In this document: positions 17,874-27,138 of the stretch, piece by piece | How the letters are laid out: every line of letters begins with the position of its first letter | Position numbering within the stretch: position 1 is the stretch's first letter | Source of the DNA: Coprobacter secundus | Lineage (GTDB): Bacteria; Bacteroidota; Bacteroidia; Bacteroidales; Coprobacteraceae | DNA: 59,181 nucleotides | Assembly: GCA_000803105.1 (NCBI GenBank) | Contig: JTDA01000020.1 | Span: 1-59,181 of the forward strand | Reading direction: 5' to 3' | The notes under the pieces: model-generated | What the model saw: only the letters and a program-made list of their open reading frames with translations | The model's database searches: none | Told to the model about the DNA's origin: nothing | Translations under genes and position numbers: made by a program

Positions 17874-19220
17874 ATGAAAGATGAATACATGGTTTATAAG
17901 CTGTCGGAGTCTATAAAAGAGACTAGCCGGATAGATAATGAATTATTCGTGAAGCACAATGTAAAGCGAGGTTTACGTAATGAAGACCATTCAGGAGTAT
18001 TAGTGGGATTGACTAAAATCGGAGATGTTGTTGGATATGAACGTCAATCTGATGGATTGAAAGCAATTCCGGGGAAATTGGTGTATCGAGGTATAAGTAT
18101 TGATGATTTGGTACAGGGAATTGAAAGTGAAAATCGATTTGGTTTTGAAGAAACAGCATTTCTATTATTGTCGGGATATCTTCCAGACAAGGAAGAGCTT
18201 GAAGTCTTTACACGAGTACTGAATCAGGCTATGCCGTTGGAACAAAAAACAACGATGAATATTCTGGATTTGGAAGGTCATAACATTATGAATATTTTGG
18301 CTCGTAGTGTTTTAGAAATGTATACATTTGATCCCAACCCGGACGATACATCAAGAGACAATTTGATGCGTCAGTCGATAGAGCTTATAGCAAAATTCCC
18401 GACAATTATTGCTTATGCATATAACATATTGAGACATAGTCAACAAGGCCGTTCTTTACATATCCGCCATCCTAAGGAGAATCTTTCTATTGCAGAAAAT
18501 TTTTTATTTATGCTAAAAGGTCAATTTACCCCAATGGAAGCAAAGATTCTTGATTTGGCCCTTATGTTACATGCAGATCATGGAGGTGGAAATAATTCAA
18601 CCTTTACGGTTCGGGTAACCAGTTCGTCAGGGACAGATACTTACTCCTCTATCGCTGCAGGAATCGGATCCCTAAAAGGGCCGTTACATGGTGGTGCGAA
18701 TCTCAGAGTTATTGATATGTTCCATCATTTGCAAGAAGCAATTAGTGACTGGACCGATACAGACGAGATAGACGCTTATTTGACTCGAATGTTGAAAAAG
18801 GAAGTATACAACAAAACTGGAAAAATATATGGAATCGGTCATGCGGTATATACGATTTCTGATCCTCGAGCATTATTATTGAAGAAATGGGCTCGAGATT
18901 TAGCTAAGGAGAAAGGCCTGGATAAAGAATTTGCTTTTCTTGAATTAATAGAAGAAAGAGCTATCGAGACATTTATGAAGTTTAAAGGAAATCAGGTAAA
19001 AAAACGAGTATGTGCAAATGTTGATTTTTATTCGGGATTTGTGTATGAAATGATAGGACTGCCCAAGGAGGTCTATACTCCCCTATTTGCTATGTCCCGC
19101 ATTACCGGATGGACAGCTCATCGTATTGAAGAACTGAATTTTGACAGTAAACGTATTATCCGTCCTGCATACAAAAATGTTGCAGAAAATAAGTCTTTTA
19201 TTCCTTTGGAAAAACGATAA
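17874..19220 (+). CDS. gltA: Citrate synthase
   Basis: Condenses acetyl-CoA and oxaloacetate. 448 residues from ATG 17874. Catalytic residues are recognisable: His in GPLHGGAN (H272), His in GIGHAVYTISDPRA, and Asp in NVDFYSGF. Two earlier in-frame residues' worth of sequence up to 17844 also begins with ATG, but it adds an unconserved MFNCDNGKES; another ATG (17889) is possible. Third gene of the acn-icd-gltA operon, 45 bases after icd. A strong terminator follows. Confidence 0.93.
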   Translation: MKDEYMVYKLSESIKETSRIDNELFVKHNVKRGLRNEDHSGVLVGLTKIGDVVGYERQSDGLKAIPGKLVYRGISIDDLVQGIESENRFGFEETAFLLLSGYLPDKEELEVFTRVLNQAMPLEQKTTMNILDLEGHNIMNILARSVLEMYTFDPNPDDTSRDNLMRQSIELIAKFPTIIAYAYNILRHSQQGRSLHIRHPKENLSIAENFLFMLKGQFTPMEAKILDLALMLHADHGGGNNSTFTVRVTSSSGTDTYSSIAAGIGSLKGPLHGGANLRVIDMFHHLQEAISDWTDTDEIDAYLTRMLKKEVYNKTGKIYGIGHAVYTISDPRALLLKKWARDLAKEKGLDKEFAFLELIEERAIETFMKFKGNQVKKRVCANVDFYSGFVYEMIGLPKEVYTPLFAMSRITGWTAHRIEELNFDSKRIIRPAYKNVAENKSFIPLEKR

Positions 19221-19229
19221 TATAAAATA

Positions 19230-19256
19230 AAGGCCGGAAAAATTTTCCCGGCTTTT
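19230..19256. terminator. Bidirectional terminator between gltA and the aldo/keto reductase
   Basis: AGGCCGGAAAA and TTTTCCCGGC form a GC-rich stem with A- and T-rich flanks on both sides, placed between two convergent genes. Confidence 0.85.
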
Positions 19257-19278
19257 ATCTTATAAACGTACATACTTA

Positions 19279-20661
19279 TTATAAACTTATTTCTTTCTTT
19301 TGTTTCAATTTTTCTACAAAATCATCTATTCGGTGAAGCTCTTTAGGTATATCTATATTCTGAGGGCAATGGGGATTACATTGTTCACATCCGATACAGT
19401 GGCTTGCTTGCCTAAGCTTAGGCACACTGCGGTCATAACCAATTAGAAATGCCCGTCGAGCTTGAAAATAATTTTCATCCTGTAAGCTTCTGGGAACATT
19501 ACCTGCATTGACACATCGATTATAATGTACAAGAATAGCTGGTATATCTAAACCATAAGGACATGGCATACAATACTTACAATCATTACACGGAATGGTG
19601 GGATATTGTAACATTAGCTGGGCTGTTTCCTCTAAAAAATCCTTTTCTTCATTTGTAAGAGGCTGCAATGGTGAATAAGTACGAAGGTTGTCTTGTAAAT
19701 GTTCCATGTAAGTCATACCACTCAATACCGTAAGAATATTTGGATAAGAGCCGGCAAATCGGAAAGCCCAAGAGGCTACACTACTATCTGGACGTCTTTG
19801 CTTTAATCTGGCTACGAGATTATCGCTTAGATTAGATAAGCGACCTCCCAACAATGGTTCCATAATGATAGCGGGGATATTTCGTTTGGCCAGTTCTCCA
19901 TATAAATATTCTGCATTTACATTTCTACCAGAAGCATGTCGCCAATCTACATAATTCATTTGAATCTGTACAAAATCCCATTTTATATCTAAAGATAACA
20001 AATAATCAAAAACATCAACATAACCATGAAATGACCAACCAAGATTTCTTATACGTCCAGCTTCCTTTTCCTTTTGTAAAAAATCAAGGATTCCATTATT
20101 GACATAACGTTCTTTAAAAGTGTCTATGCCATTGCCCCCACCTATTGAATGCAATAAGTAATAATCAATATAATCGACTTGCAACTCTTTAAAAGATTGG
20201 TTGTACATGGCAATAGAATTCTCCCGAGTATAGTTCTGAAAATTAGACATTTTAGTTGCAATGAAAAATTTTTCCCTTGGATGTCTTTTCAGGGCAATTC
20301 CTGTTGCTTTTTCCGAAAAACCTTGTACATACACAGGTGACGTATCGAAATAGTTTACACCATGAGCAATAGCATAATCAACTAATTCATTTACTGCATC
20401 TTGGTCTACTATTTCACCATTTCCATCGGGTGAAGCTTTGAGAGGCCAACGCATACATCCATAACCTAATAAAGAAACTTTGTCTCCAGATAAAGATGTC
20501 CGATAGGTCATTTTGTCTGTAGGAACTTCTCCCTGTACCGACGTTTTGCTTGATATAGAATTATTATTTGAAGTACAGCCATAAAGAAGTGCTGCCGATG
20601 TAGTACTGGTGCCTAAAACTTTAAGGAAATCTCTCCGATTTATTTCTTTTCTCTTTTTCAT
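19279..20661 (-). CDS. Tat-exported aldo/keto reductase with ferredoxin-like Cys motifs
   Basis: 460 residues from ATG 20661. The N-terminus has a twin-arginine signal (NRRDFLKVLG, then a hydrophobic stretch) ending in LLYGC, a lipobox-like site, so a Tat lipoprotein facing the periplasm is likely. The central aldo/keto reductase barrel keeps the D/Y/K/H pattern (FDTSPVY, IATKM, YYLLHS). The C-terminus has CNDCKYCMPCPYGLDIP and CIGCEQCNPHCPQNIDIP, two [4Fe-4S]-type motifs. An earlier start at 20763 would lie inside the upstream gene and hide the Tat signal. It lies 19 bases behind the ferredoxin gene, so it is probably its redox partner. The substrate is unknown. Confidence 0.88.
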   Translation of the reverse strand: MKKRKEINRRDFLKVLGTSTTSAALLYGCTSNNNSISSKTSVQGEVPTDKMTYRTSLSGDKVSLLGYGCMRWPLKASPDGNGEIVDQDAVNELVDYAIAHGVNYFDTSPVYVQGFSEKATGIALKRHPREKFFIATKMSNFQNYTRENSIAMYNQSFKELQVDYIDYYLLHSIGGGNGIDTFKERYVNNGILDFLQKEKEAGRIRNLGWSFHGYVDVFDYLLSLDIKWDFVQIQMNYVDWRHASGRNVNAEYLYGELAKRNIPAIIMEPLLGGRLSNLSDNLVARLKQRRPDSSVASWAFRFAGSYPNILTVLSGMTYMEHLQDNLRTYSPLQPLTNEEKDFLEETAQLMLQYPTIPCNDCKYCMPCPYGLDIPAILVHYNRCVNAGNVPRSLQDENYFQARRAFLIGYDRSVPKLRQASHCIGCEQCNPHCPQNIDIPKELHRIDDFVEKLKQKKEISL

Positions 20662-20680
20662 ACATTCATAATAAAAGTGT

Positions 20681-22174
20681 TTATACAGTTCTATGCATTT
20701 GATGACCTTCGACATAAATAGCACTAAACGGACGTGCCGGACAGAGGTTTTCGCATGCTCCACATCCGATACAACGTTCTGTATTTACTATTGGAATTTT
20801 GAGAGAATCTGTTGAATTTTGCTCTAAAGGAACCATTTGTATTGCCCCTGTTGGACAATGTCGGGCACAATTCCCACAGCTTACTTTATCAGTCAGTACG
20901 ACACAATTTTCCTTAATCCATACAGCATGTCCAATTTGTATTGCTGATTTTTCGGCCAATCCAGAAAGATGGATAGCATCTGTAGGACAGACCTCGGCAC
21001 ACTTTGCACATTCCGGGCGACAATATCCTCTTTCATAGGACATTTCCGGCTGCATAAAATTTTGCAGTTTGCTGGAAGGACGTAGTACCTGATTAGGACA
21101 TACAGATACACATAATTGACAAGCAGTACAATGCTGAGCAAAACGACGAAAATTCTTTGACCCAGGAGGAATAATAGAGGTCACTCGTTGAGGAATTTTC
21201 TTTTCTTCGATGATAGCCAACCCTCCATCAACTTTTTTTTCCTGAGCTCTAAGTGCCGTATTTGCCGCAAGCATGGTTGATATGGATAAAAAAGTACGGC
21301 GGGCATCGTTTATTTGTTCTGTTGTAACCTGATTATTTTCAGTAAAATTAATTTTTTTTATAAGTCTGGTATATTTTATTGCTCCTTGCTTACATTTTCC
21401 AATACAATCCATACATGTGACACATCTGCTGTAGTCGATAGTATGATTCCTTGAATCTATACATGAAGATTTACAATTGCGTGCACAAAGCCCGCAGCTA
21501 TTACATTTTGATGTATCGATTACAGGTTTGAATATAGAGTACTGTGATATAAATCCCAATATTGTCCCAACAGGACATATCGTATTACAGTAAGTTCTGC
21601 CATTTTTCCATGCTAAAATAACAAGAGTTCCCAATGTAATTATGGCTATTATAAAAGTTGAAATGCTTTTGAGCCACATATCTGTTTCATAAAATGTGTA
21701 ACTGTCGATTCGTTCAGCAAAGTAAGCCAGAAGATTATTTCCCCATTGCCAAAAAGGGGCAATTAGACTGGACGCTATACGGCCATAAGAACTATATGGT
21801 GCCAGTAAAGCGACAACCGAGTGTAATCCAACAATTATGGATACTATAAATATTCCTAAAATCCCATACCGCAACCACTTTATAGCGGGAGAATAGCGAA
21901 ATCTGTTTTTGGTCTTTTTCCCAGCTATCCATGAAATAATGTCTTGAAATATACCAAGTGGACAAATTATTGAACAATATATCCTACCAAACAAAAAAGT
22001 TAATAATATAAGAAATATTAAAACTCCAATGTTTAAAGCTAAAAGAGCTGGCAGAAACTGTATTTTTGCCAACCATCCAAACCATGTATATAATGTTCCT
22101 GTAAAATCAAGAAACAGTAAGGTGATGAGAATAAAACATACAATGGCCACTGTTAGTCTGATAGTTCGTAACAT
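20681..22174 (-). CDS. NapH-NapG-like membrane ferredoxin fusion
   Basis: 497 residues. The N-terminal half resembles NapH: about four or five membrane helices, two CxxxCP motifs (C67-C71P, C196-C200P), then two cytoplasmic-type [4Fe-4S] sets (C224/227/230/234 and C251/254/257/261). The sequence then has an internal twin-arginine motif ARRTFLSIST (R292-R293) with a short hydrophobic run ending ALRAQE. After it come 16 cysteines in four [4Fe-4S] sets (349-359, 385-396, 424-440, 468-478), like NapG. So it looks like a quinol-linked electron carrier fused to a periplasmic ferredoxin. No nitrate reductase genes are in the window; the downstream Tat aldo/keto reductase is the likely acceptor (inference). 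Confidence 0.82.
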   Translation of the reverse strand: MLRTIRLTVAIVCFILITLLFLDFTGTLYTWFGWLAKIQFLPALLALNIGVLIFLILLTFLFGRIYCSIICPLGIFQDIISWIAGKKTKNRFRYSPAIKWLRYGILGIFIVSIIVGLHSVVALLAPYSSYGRIASSLIAPFWQWGNNLLAYFAERIDSYTFYETDMWLKSISTFIIAIITLGTLVILAWKNGRTYCNTICPVGTILGFISQYSIFKPVIDTSKCNSCGLCARNCKSSCIDSRNHTIDYSRCVTCMDCIGKCKQGAIKYTRLIKKINFTENNQVTTEQINDARRTFLSISTMLAANTALRAQEKKVDGGLAIIEEKKIPQRVTSIIPPGSKNFRRFAQHCTACQLCVSVCPNQVLRPSSKLQNFMQPEMSYERGYCRPECAKCAEVCPTDAIHLSGLAEKSAIQIGHAVWIKENCVVLTDKVSCGNCARHCPTGAIQMVPLEQNSTDSLKIPIVNTERCIGCGACENLCPARPFSAIYVEGHQMHRTV

Positions 22175-22260
22175 AATTTTTATTTATTGTGGTTCGATTA
22201 ATATCCGGAATTTGCTCTTTCTTTTTATATAAGTTCTCTTTCACTAAGGATATTGCTTTA

Positions 22261-22268
22261 CAAAAATA
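22261..22268 (-). promoter_or_regulatory. -7 box for the NapHG-like operon
   Basis: The minus strand reads TATTTTTG, a match to TAnnTTTG, about 87 bases before the start codon at 22174. The remainder of 22175-22405 shows no gene. Confidence 0.45.
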
Positions 22269-22405
22269 ACTGAAAATCTTAAATGTTTTGTATATAAGTT
22301 ACAGAGAATTATACCCATATTACAGGTTCTGTATTAAAGGTACTTTTGTTGGTAATAAAAACTCTATATTTAAATATCATGTTCCAATTTTGATATCTTA
22401 GTTTT

Positions 22406-23494
22406 TTATTTTTCTAATACTACAATTTCTCCAATCTGTGGAATAATTAAATTTAAAGAATCTTTTTGTATCATATCCTGTTCATTTTTTAATGGTTCAT
22501 CCCAAGCATGTCGTGCCAGTGCATATTTAGAATGATGAACTGTCATTATTTTTTTTGCTTTTAGGTCTTTCGCTGCTTGAGCCATATACTGGGGCATCAA
22601 ATGTATGTATTTCCAATCCTCGTTATATTGTCCATTTTCAAGAATAGCAAAATCTATATTAGGGAAACGAGTGCCAATATCTGTATAATGAGTATCATAC
22701 CCTCCGTCTCCACCGATATATACATTTAAGCAAGGCGTTTCGAGTAAAAACGAAGCCCATAAAGTAGGATTTGGCGTCAATCCTCGACCGGAAAAATGCC
22801 GAGTAGGCAAGCAATAAAAAGTAAAATCCTTTTCCAAATTTACATGCTCCTCCCAATCGAGTTCAATAATACATTCTTTTTTGAATCCCCAATATTCAAA
22901 ATGCTCCCCTACTCCCAATGGGCAAATTACTTTGTCAATACGCCCCTTCAATTCCATTACAGTTTTGTAGTCAAGATGATCCCAATGATCATGAGTAATA
23001 ACCAAATAATCTATTTCTGGCATATCCTCCGGTTGATAAATATTTGTACCTTTGAAGGGTTTATTGATAAATGAAACAGGCGATGCTATATGGAAAACAG
23101 GGTCAACAAGAATTCGCTTGCCGCTAATTTGCATTAAATATGATGAGTGACCGAACCAAATTATCATATTTTTGTCGACATCTATATTTTTTAAATCTGT
23201 TTTTATTACGGTTAATGGAGTATCTGGCCGTAATTTCTTACTTCTCTTGCCGAAGAGAAATTTCATAAAGCCTTTAAACCGGTTTTCATCGGAAGTCATG
23301 ACCGGGATTTCATGTCTGTTATGGAATTCACCATCGTAATAATGGGGAGAATGTTTGATTCTATCTAAACGTTCACCCTGAGGATTTCTTCCGAAACTGC
23401 GTTGATTAACAAATGCAAATACGGTTATTCCTAAAATCAATATTATCAATATACACCACATCATAATATGGTTTTGGAAGTTAAAAATGTTCAT
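22406..23494 (-). CDS. Membrane-anchored MBL-fold hydrolase (NAPE-PLD/UlaG-like)
   Basis: 362 residues. An N-terminal membrane anchor (about 11-30) is followed by a metallo-beta-lactamase fold with the metal motif H168-D-H170-W-D172-H173 (VITHDHWDHLD). The block IIWFGHSSYLMQISGKRILVDPVF is typical of the NAPE-PLD/UlaG/RomA branch. Those enzymes act on phospholipids or lactones; substrate is not predictable here. It is a single-gene unit in opposite orientation to recQ. Confidence 0.83.
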   Translation of the reverse strand: MNIFNFQNHIMMWCILIILILGITVFAFVNQRSFGRNPQGERLDRIKHSPHYYDGEFHNRHEIPVMTSDENRFKGFMKFLFGKRSKKLRPDTPLTVIKTDLKNIDVDKNMIIWFGHSSYLMQISGKRILVDPVFHIASPVSFINKPFKGTNIYQPEDMPEIDYLVITHDHWDHLDYKTVMELKGRIDKVICPLGVGEHFEYWGFKKECIIELDWEEHVNLEKDFTFYCLPTRHFSGRGLTPNPTLWASFLLETPCLNVYIGGDGGYDTHYTDIGTRFPNIDFAILENGQYNEDWKYIHLMPQYMAQAAKDLKAKKIMTVHHSKYALARHAWDEPLKNEQDMIQKDSLNLIIPQIGEIVVLEK

Positions 23495-23649
23495 AAATCA
23501 AATATCTATTTTAAATATATGCAAATATAATCTGATTTGTTTATCTTGCATTTATACAAATTACAGATATTTATACCGTAATCACATATGTAAGACTGAA
23601 TTATTATAAAAAATGAAAAGAATATGTTATAATCTGACGTTACTATTAT

Positions 23650-23657
23650 TAATTTTG
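23650..23657 (+). promoter_or_regulatory. -7 box for recQ-lrgAB
   Basis: TAATTTTG matches TAnnTTTG and lies 20 bases before the recQ ATG. Confidence 0.55.
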
Positions 23658-23676
23658 CAGAGCAAAAAGCATTGAT

Positions 23677-25587
23677 ATGCCGCAAAAGATATATGGAATA
23701 TTGAAGCAATACTGGGGCTATGATGAGTTCAGGCCTCTGCAAGAAGATATCATTCGTTCTGTATTAGAGGGGAAAGATACATTGGGTTTGATGCCTACGG
23801 GAGGAGGAAAATCTTTGACTTTTCAAGTTCCAGTGATGGCAATGGATGGTATCTGCATCGTTGTAACACCTCTTATTGCTTTGATGAAAGATCAGGTAGA
23901 TAACTTACGTCAAAAGGGAATTAAAGCTAATTATATACACTCTGGAATGTCTCGTCACGAGACGTTGATAGCGTTGGATAATTGCATATACGGCAATTAT
24001 AAGTTTCTTTATGTTTCTCCGGAAAGACTTTATACAGAATTATTTCAAGCAAAACTGAAGGCCATGCATGTGTGTTTACTGGTTGTAGATGAAGCTCATT
24101 GTATATCTCAATGGGGATATGACTTTAGACCATCATATTTACAGATTGCTGGTATTCGGGAATATTTGCCTGGAATTCCAGTTTTAGCACTCACAGCGAC
24201 TGCTACACCACAGGTTGCCGATGACATACAAGATAAATTAGAATTCAAACAAAAAAATGTTTTTAGGAAAAGTTTTGACCGGCCCAACTTATCATATGTA
24301 GTACGGTATGGTGAAAATAAAATGCAACAATTAATGTATATTTTAGACCGTGTGCCGGGAACTGCAATTATTTATGTTAGAAGTCGGAAAAGAACGAAAG
24401 AAACAGCAGAAGAACTTTCACGGAATGGGTATAGTGCAGATTTTTATCATGCAGGATTATTAGCTGAAATTAAGAATGAAAAACAACAAAAATGGAAATC
24501 GGGAGAATGCCGAATCATTGTTTCGACCAATGCTTTTGGAATGGGTATAGACAAAGCTGATGTCAGATTAGTCGTGCATCTCGACTTGCCAAATTCTCCC
24601 GAAGAATATTATCAAGAAGCTGGACGAGCCGGAAGAGATGGAAAACGAGCCTACGCTGTCATCATTTGGTCAAAGGCAGACAAAACTAAATTGAAAAAGA
24701 GGATAAGTGATACATTTCCTGAAAAAGAATTTATCAGAAAAGTATATGACTCGTTGGGATATTTTTTGAAAATAGCGGAAGGAGAAGGTACCGATACGAT
24801 GTTTGAATTTAATCTAAATCAGTTTTGCGCAGCATACAAGTATCCATTACTGCCAACTTTCAATGCTCTAAAAATTTTGGAACAGGCTGAATATATTATA
24901 TTTACGGAAGAAATCGATTCTCTTTCGCGTATTATGGTAACTGTAAACAAAGATGAACTGTACAAATTTAACCAAAGCGAAAAGAACGAACGACTATTAC
25001 AAACATTACTAAGATCATATACTGGATTATTTGCTGATTATGTATTTATCCAGGAAGATTTATTAGCCCATAGAAGTGGACTGACAAAGCAGGATGTATA
25101 TGAAGGGCTGATATTTCTTTCTAAATCACATGTTATACATTACATTCCAAGAAAAAAAACACCTTATATCATATATACCTCACGTCGGGTCGAAAGCCAA
25201 TATCTTATGCTTACTCGGAAAATATATGAGGAAAGAAAAGATAGGTTTGAACATCGAGTAAACAGTATACTTAAATATACCGTAGAAGATGATAATTGTC
25301 GTGTAAAAACATTGCTTTCTTATTTTGGAGAGAGAATTGATGATTGCGGTAATTGCGATGTTTGTAAGAACAAATTAGGAGGTAAATTGTCAACAGAAAA
25401 ATTTTCTCATATAGAAAAGGATATTCGGACATATCTTGCTGAAGGTGCTGCAGAATTAGGAACTTTAGTCGAAAATATTTCTTATCCTCAAGATAAAGTA
25501 ATTGAGACTTTACGATTTCTATGTGATGAAAATTTTGTAATTTGTGAAAATGGTCTTTATAGAATAAATAAGCAAAATTATGATTAA
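23677..25587 (+). CDS. recQ: ATP-dependent DNA helicase RecQ
   Basis: 3'-5' DNA helicase for recombination and fork repair. 636 residues. Walker A is TGGGKS (K45), the Walker B box is DEAH (138-141), with CISQWGYDFRPSY as the aromatic-rich loop. Motif VI is QEAGRAGRDGK. The RecQ zinc site ends with CGNCDVC. A winged-helix region follows, and then about 60 residues that do not clearly form an HRDC domain. The second half is diverged compared with E. coli RecQ; Bacteroidales carry several RecQ paralogues. Its stop overlaps the lrgA start by 8 bases. Confidence 0.93.
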   Translation: MPQKIYGILKQYWGYDEFRPLQEDIIRSVLEGKDTLGLMPTGGGKSLTFQVPVMAMDGICIVVTPLIALMKDQVDNLRQKGIKANYIHSGMSRHETLIALDNCIYGNYKFLYVSPERLYTELFQAKLKAMHVCLLVVDEAHCISQWGYDFRPSYLQIAGIREYLPGIPVLALTATATPQVADDIQDKLEFKQKNVFRKSFDRPNLSYVVRYGENKMQQLMYILDRVPGTAIIYVRSRKRTKETAEELSRNGYSADFYHAGLLAEIKNEKQQKWKSGECRIIVSTNAFGMGIDKADVRLVVHLDLPNSPEEYYQEAGRAGRDGKRAYAVIIWSKADKTKLKKRISDTFPEKEFIRKVYDSLGYFLKIAEGEGTDTMFEFNLNQFCAAYKYPLLPTFNALKILEQAEYIIFTEEIDSLSRIMVTVNKDELYKFNQSEKNERLLQTLLRSYTGLFADYVFIQEDLLAHRSGLTKQDVYEGLIFLSKSHVIHYIPRKKTPYIIYTSRRVESQYLMLTRKIYEERKDRFEHRVNSILKYTVEDDNCRVKTLLSYFGERIDDCGNCDVCKNKLGGKLSTEKFSHIEKDIRTYLAEGAAELGTLVENISYPQDKVIETLRFLCDENFVICENGLYRINKQNYD

Positions 25588-25918
25588 AGGTGCTGCATTA
25601 ATAATGTTGTTTTACTTTTTGGGGGAATGTATCAGTCATTTTATCGGAGGTATAGTCCCAGGAAGTGTATGTGGTATGATTTTGTTATTTCTGTCGTTGG
25701 TCGCAAAAATAGTGAAACCGGCAGATGTTCAGAGTGTATCGAATACATTGACCAAAAATATGGCTTTATTTTTTGTCCCAGCAGGTGTAGGATTGATGGC
25801 TTCTTATGAATTAGTTGCCAGGTATTGGATAGCTTTGCTGGTCGTATCAGTTGTTACTACAGCTGTTATTATAGCAGTAGTAGGTATTATGCAAGATAAA
25901 TTAGAAAAGAAAATCTAA
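25580..25918 (+). CDS. lrgA: CidA/LrgA family membrane protein
   Basis: 112 residues with four predicted membrane helices: MLFYFLGECISHFIGG, SVCGMILLFLSLVAKIV, NMALFFVPAGVGLMASY and IALLVVSVVTTAVIIAVV. FVPAGVGLM is a hallmark of the CidA/LrgA family. The ATG lies inside the last codons of recQ, implying translational coupling. With LrgB it forms a membrane complex. Originally described as holin-like, related pairs in B. subtilis and S. mutans take up pyruvate and the plant homologue carries glycolate/glycerate, so a small-carboxylate carrier is an alternative to lysis control. Confidence 0.88.
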   Translation: MIKGAALIMLFYFLGECISHFIGGIVPGSVCGMILLFLSLVAKIVKPADVQSVSNTLTKNMALFFVPAGVGLMASYELVARYWIALLVVSVVTTAVIIAVVGIMQDKLEKKI

Positions 25919-25940
25919 AAGTTATTGTATTATTATTATT

Positions 25941-26633
25941 ATGCATGAGTTATTGATTTCGGAACCATTTCTCCTTTTTTTGGTGATGGGTAGTTATTTG
26001 TTGGGAGTTTTTATATATACAAAAAGCCATATTGCTCTTCTGCATCCTATCATAATAAGTATAGCAGTAATAATTGGAGTGCTGAAATGGGCAGGCATAG
26101 ATTATGATACATTTTTTCATGGGAGCTATATTATTAATTTTATGTTAGGACCTTCTGTAGTGGCTTTAGGCTATGTTCTATATGAACAAATCGGCTATTT
26201 AAAAGGAAAAGTCTTATCTATAACCAGCTCTATCATAGTTGGCAGTTTTGTCGGTATTGTCAGCGTTATTTTGATTTGTAAGTTAATGAATGTTGACCAT
26301 TCGGTTATAGCATCTTTGGAGCCTAAGTCTGTCACTACGCCTATTGCAATGAGCTTATCTGCTCGTTCAGGAGGAATACCGTCGTTAACAGCTGTAACAG
26401 TAGTTTTGTGCGGTATATTAGGAGGAATTATAGGACCGTTTATACTTCGTAAACTTCATGTGCGAAGCAAAGTTGCACAAGGTCTTGCATTAGGTGCGGC
26501 AGCTCATGGATTAGGCACTGCTCGAGCTATAGAACTCGGAGCAGTCGAGGGTGCTATCAGTGGATTGGCAATAGGCTTGATGGGCATTATGACATCTTTA
26601 CTGATTCCATTGGTCGAAAAATGGATTGCTTAA
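25941..26633 (+). CDS. lrgB: LrgB family membrane protein
   Basis: 230 residues and about six or seven membrane helices. Family signatures are LEPKSVTTPIAMSLSARSGG and AAAHGLGTARAIELG. It follows lrgA by 22 bases, and the two are expected to work together. The gene ends 11 bases before the convergent DUF2721 gene, with no room for a separate terminator. The transported or regulated molecule is unknown. Confidence 0.9.
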   Translation: MHELLISEPFLLFLVMGSYLLGVFIYTKSHIALLHPIIISIAVIIGVLKWAGIDYDTFFHGSYIINFMLGPSVVALGYVLYEQIGYLKGKVLSITSSIIVGSFVGIVSVILICKLMNVDHSVIASLEPKSVTTPIAMSLSARSGGIPSLTAVTVVLCGILGGIIGPFILRKLHVRSKVAQGLALGAAAHGLGTARAIELGAVEGAISGLAIGLMGIMTSLLIPLVEKWIA

Positions 26634-26644
26634 TTCCCCCTACA

Positions 26645-27049
26645 CTATTCGTGTTTTCTATGCTCCATCGCACTTAAATGCAGTTCGAGAGCACGGACAG
26701 AAATAATAATTTCTCCTATAGATATTCCTAAAGACGCAATAAGGGATAGTAATGATATTGCAAAAACAATTACAGCAAATGTTTGAAGACCTACATATAT
26801 TAAAAACATACAGACTACACTTAGCAATAAACTGACAATTCCTAAAATTTGCATCATACGTATTAAATATAGTCGGGAACGCAAGTTTTCTATTTGTGCA
26901 GCCGTGATTTTAGATGGATGCAAGTCATATTCAGTCTTCAATGTTCTTACAATTTGCGCATACGACAAAAAGCGATTGGTATATGCCAGCATAATGAGAG
27001 ATACGGCTGAAAATAAAAGAGACGGAGTTGTCAATGTCAGTTCTTCCAT
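26645..27049 (-). CDS. DUF2721 family membrane protein
   Basis: 134 residues. Three membrane segments (about 8-24, 66-88, 90-114) with a charged cytoplasmic loop YAQIVRTLKTEYDLHPSKIT between the first two. The pattern (PSLLFSAVSLIMLAYTNRFL then a long loop, then RLYLIRMMQILGIVSLLLS) fits DUF2721, whose function is unknown. It is transcribed alone toward lrgB. Confidence 0.8.
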   Translation of the reverse strand: MEELTLTTPSLLFSAVSLIMLAYTNRFLSYAQIVRTLKTEYDLHPSKITAAQIENLRSRLYLIRMMQILGIVSLLLSVVCMFLIYVGLQTFAVIVFAISLLSLIASLGISIGEIIISVRALELHLSAMEHRKHE

Positions 27050-27138
27050 GTTTTGAAAATTTATCGATTCAAGTGCGCAAGGTTACATTATTTTCCTGAA
27101 ATTTCAAAATCTATCTTTTATTCTCTGAATGCGGAATG

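Noticed and set aside
20662..20763. Longer N-terminus for the aldo/keto reductase
   Set aside because: It would overlap the upstream ferredoxin gene by over 80 bases and bury the Tat signal.
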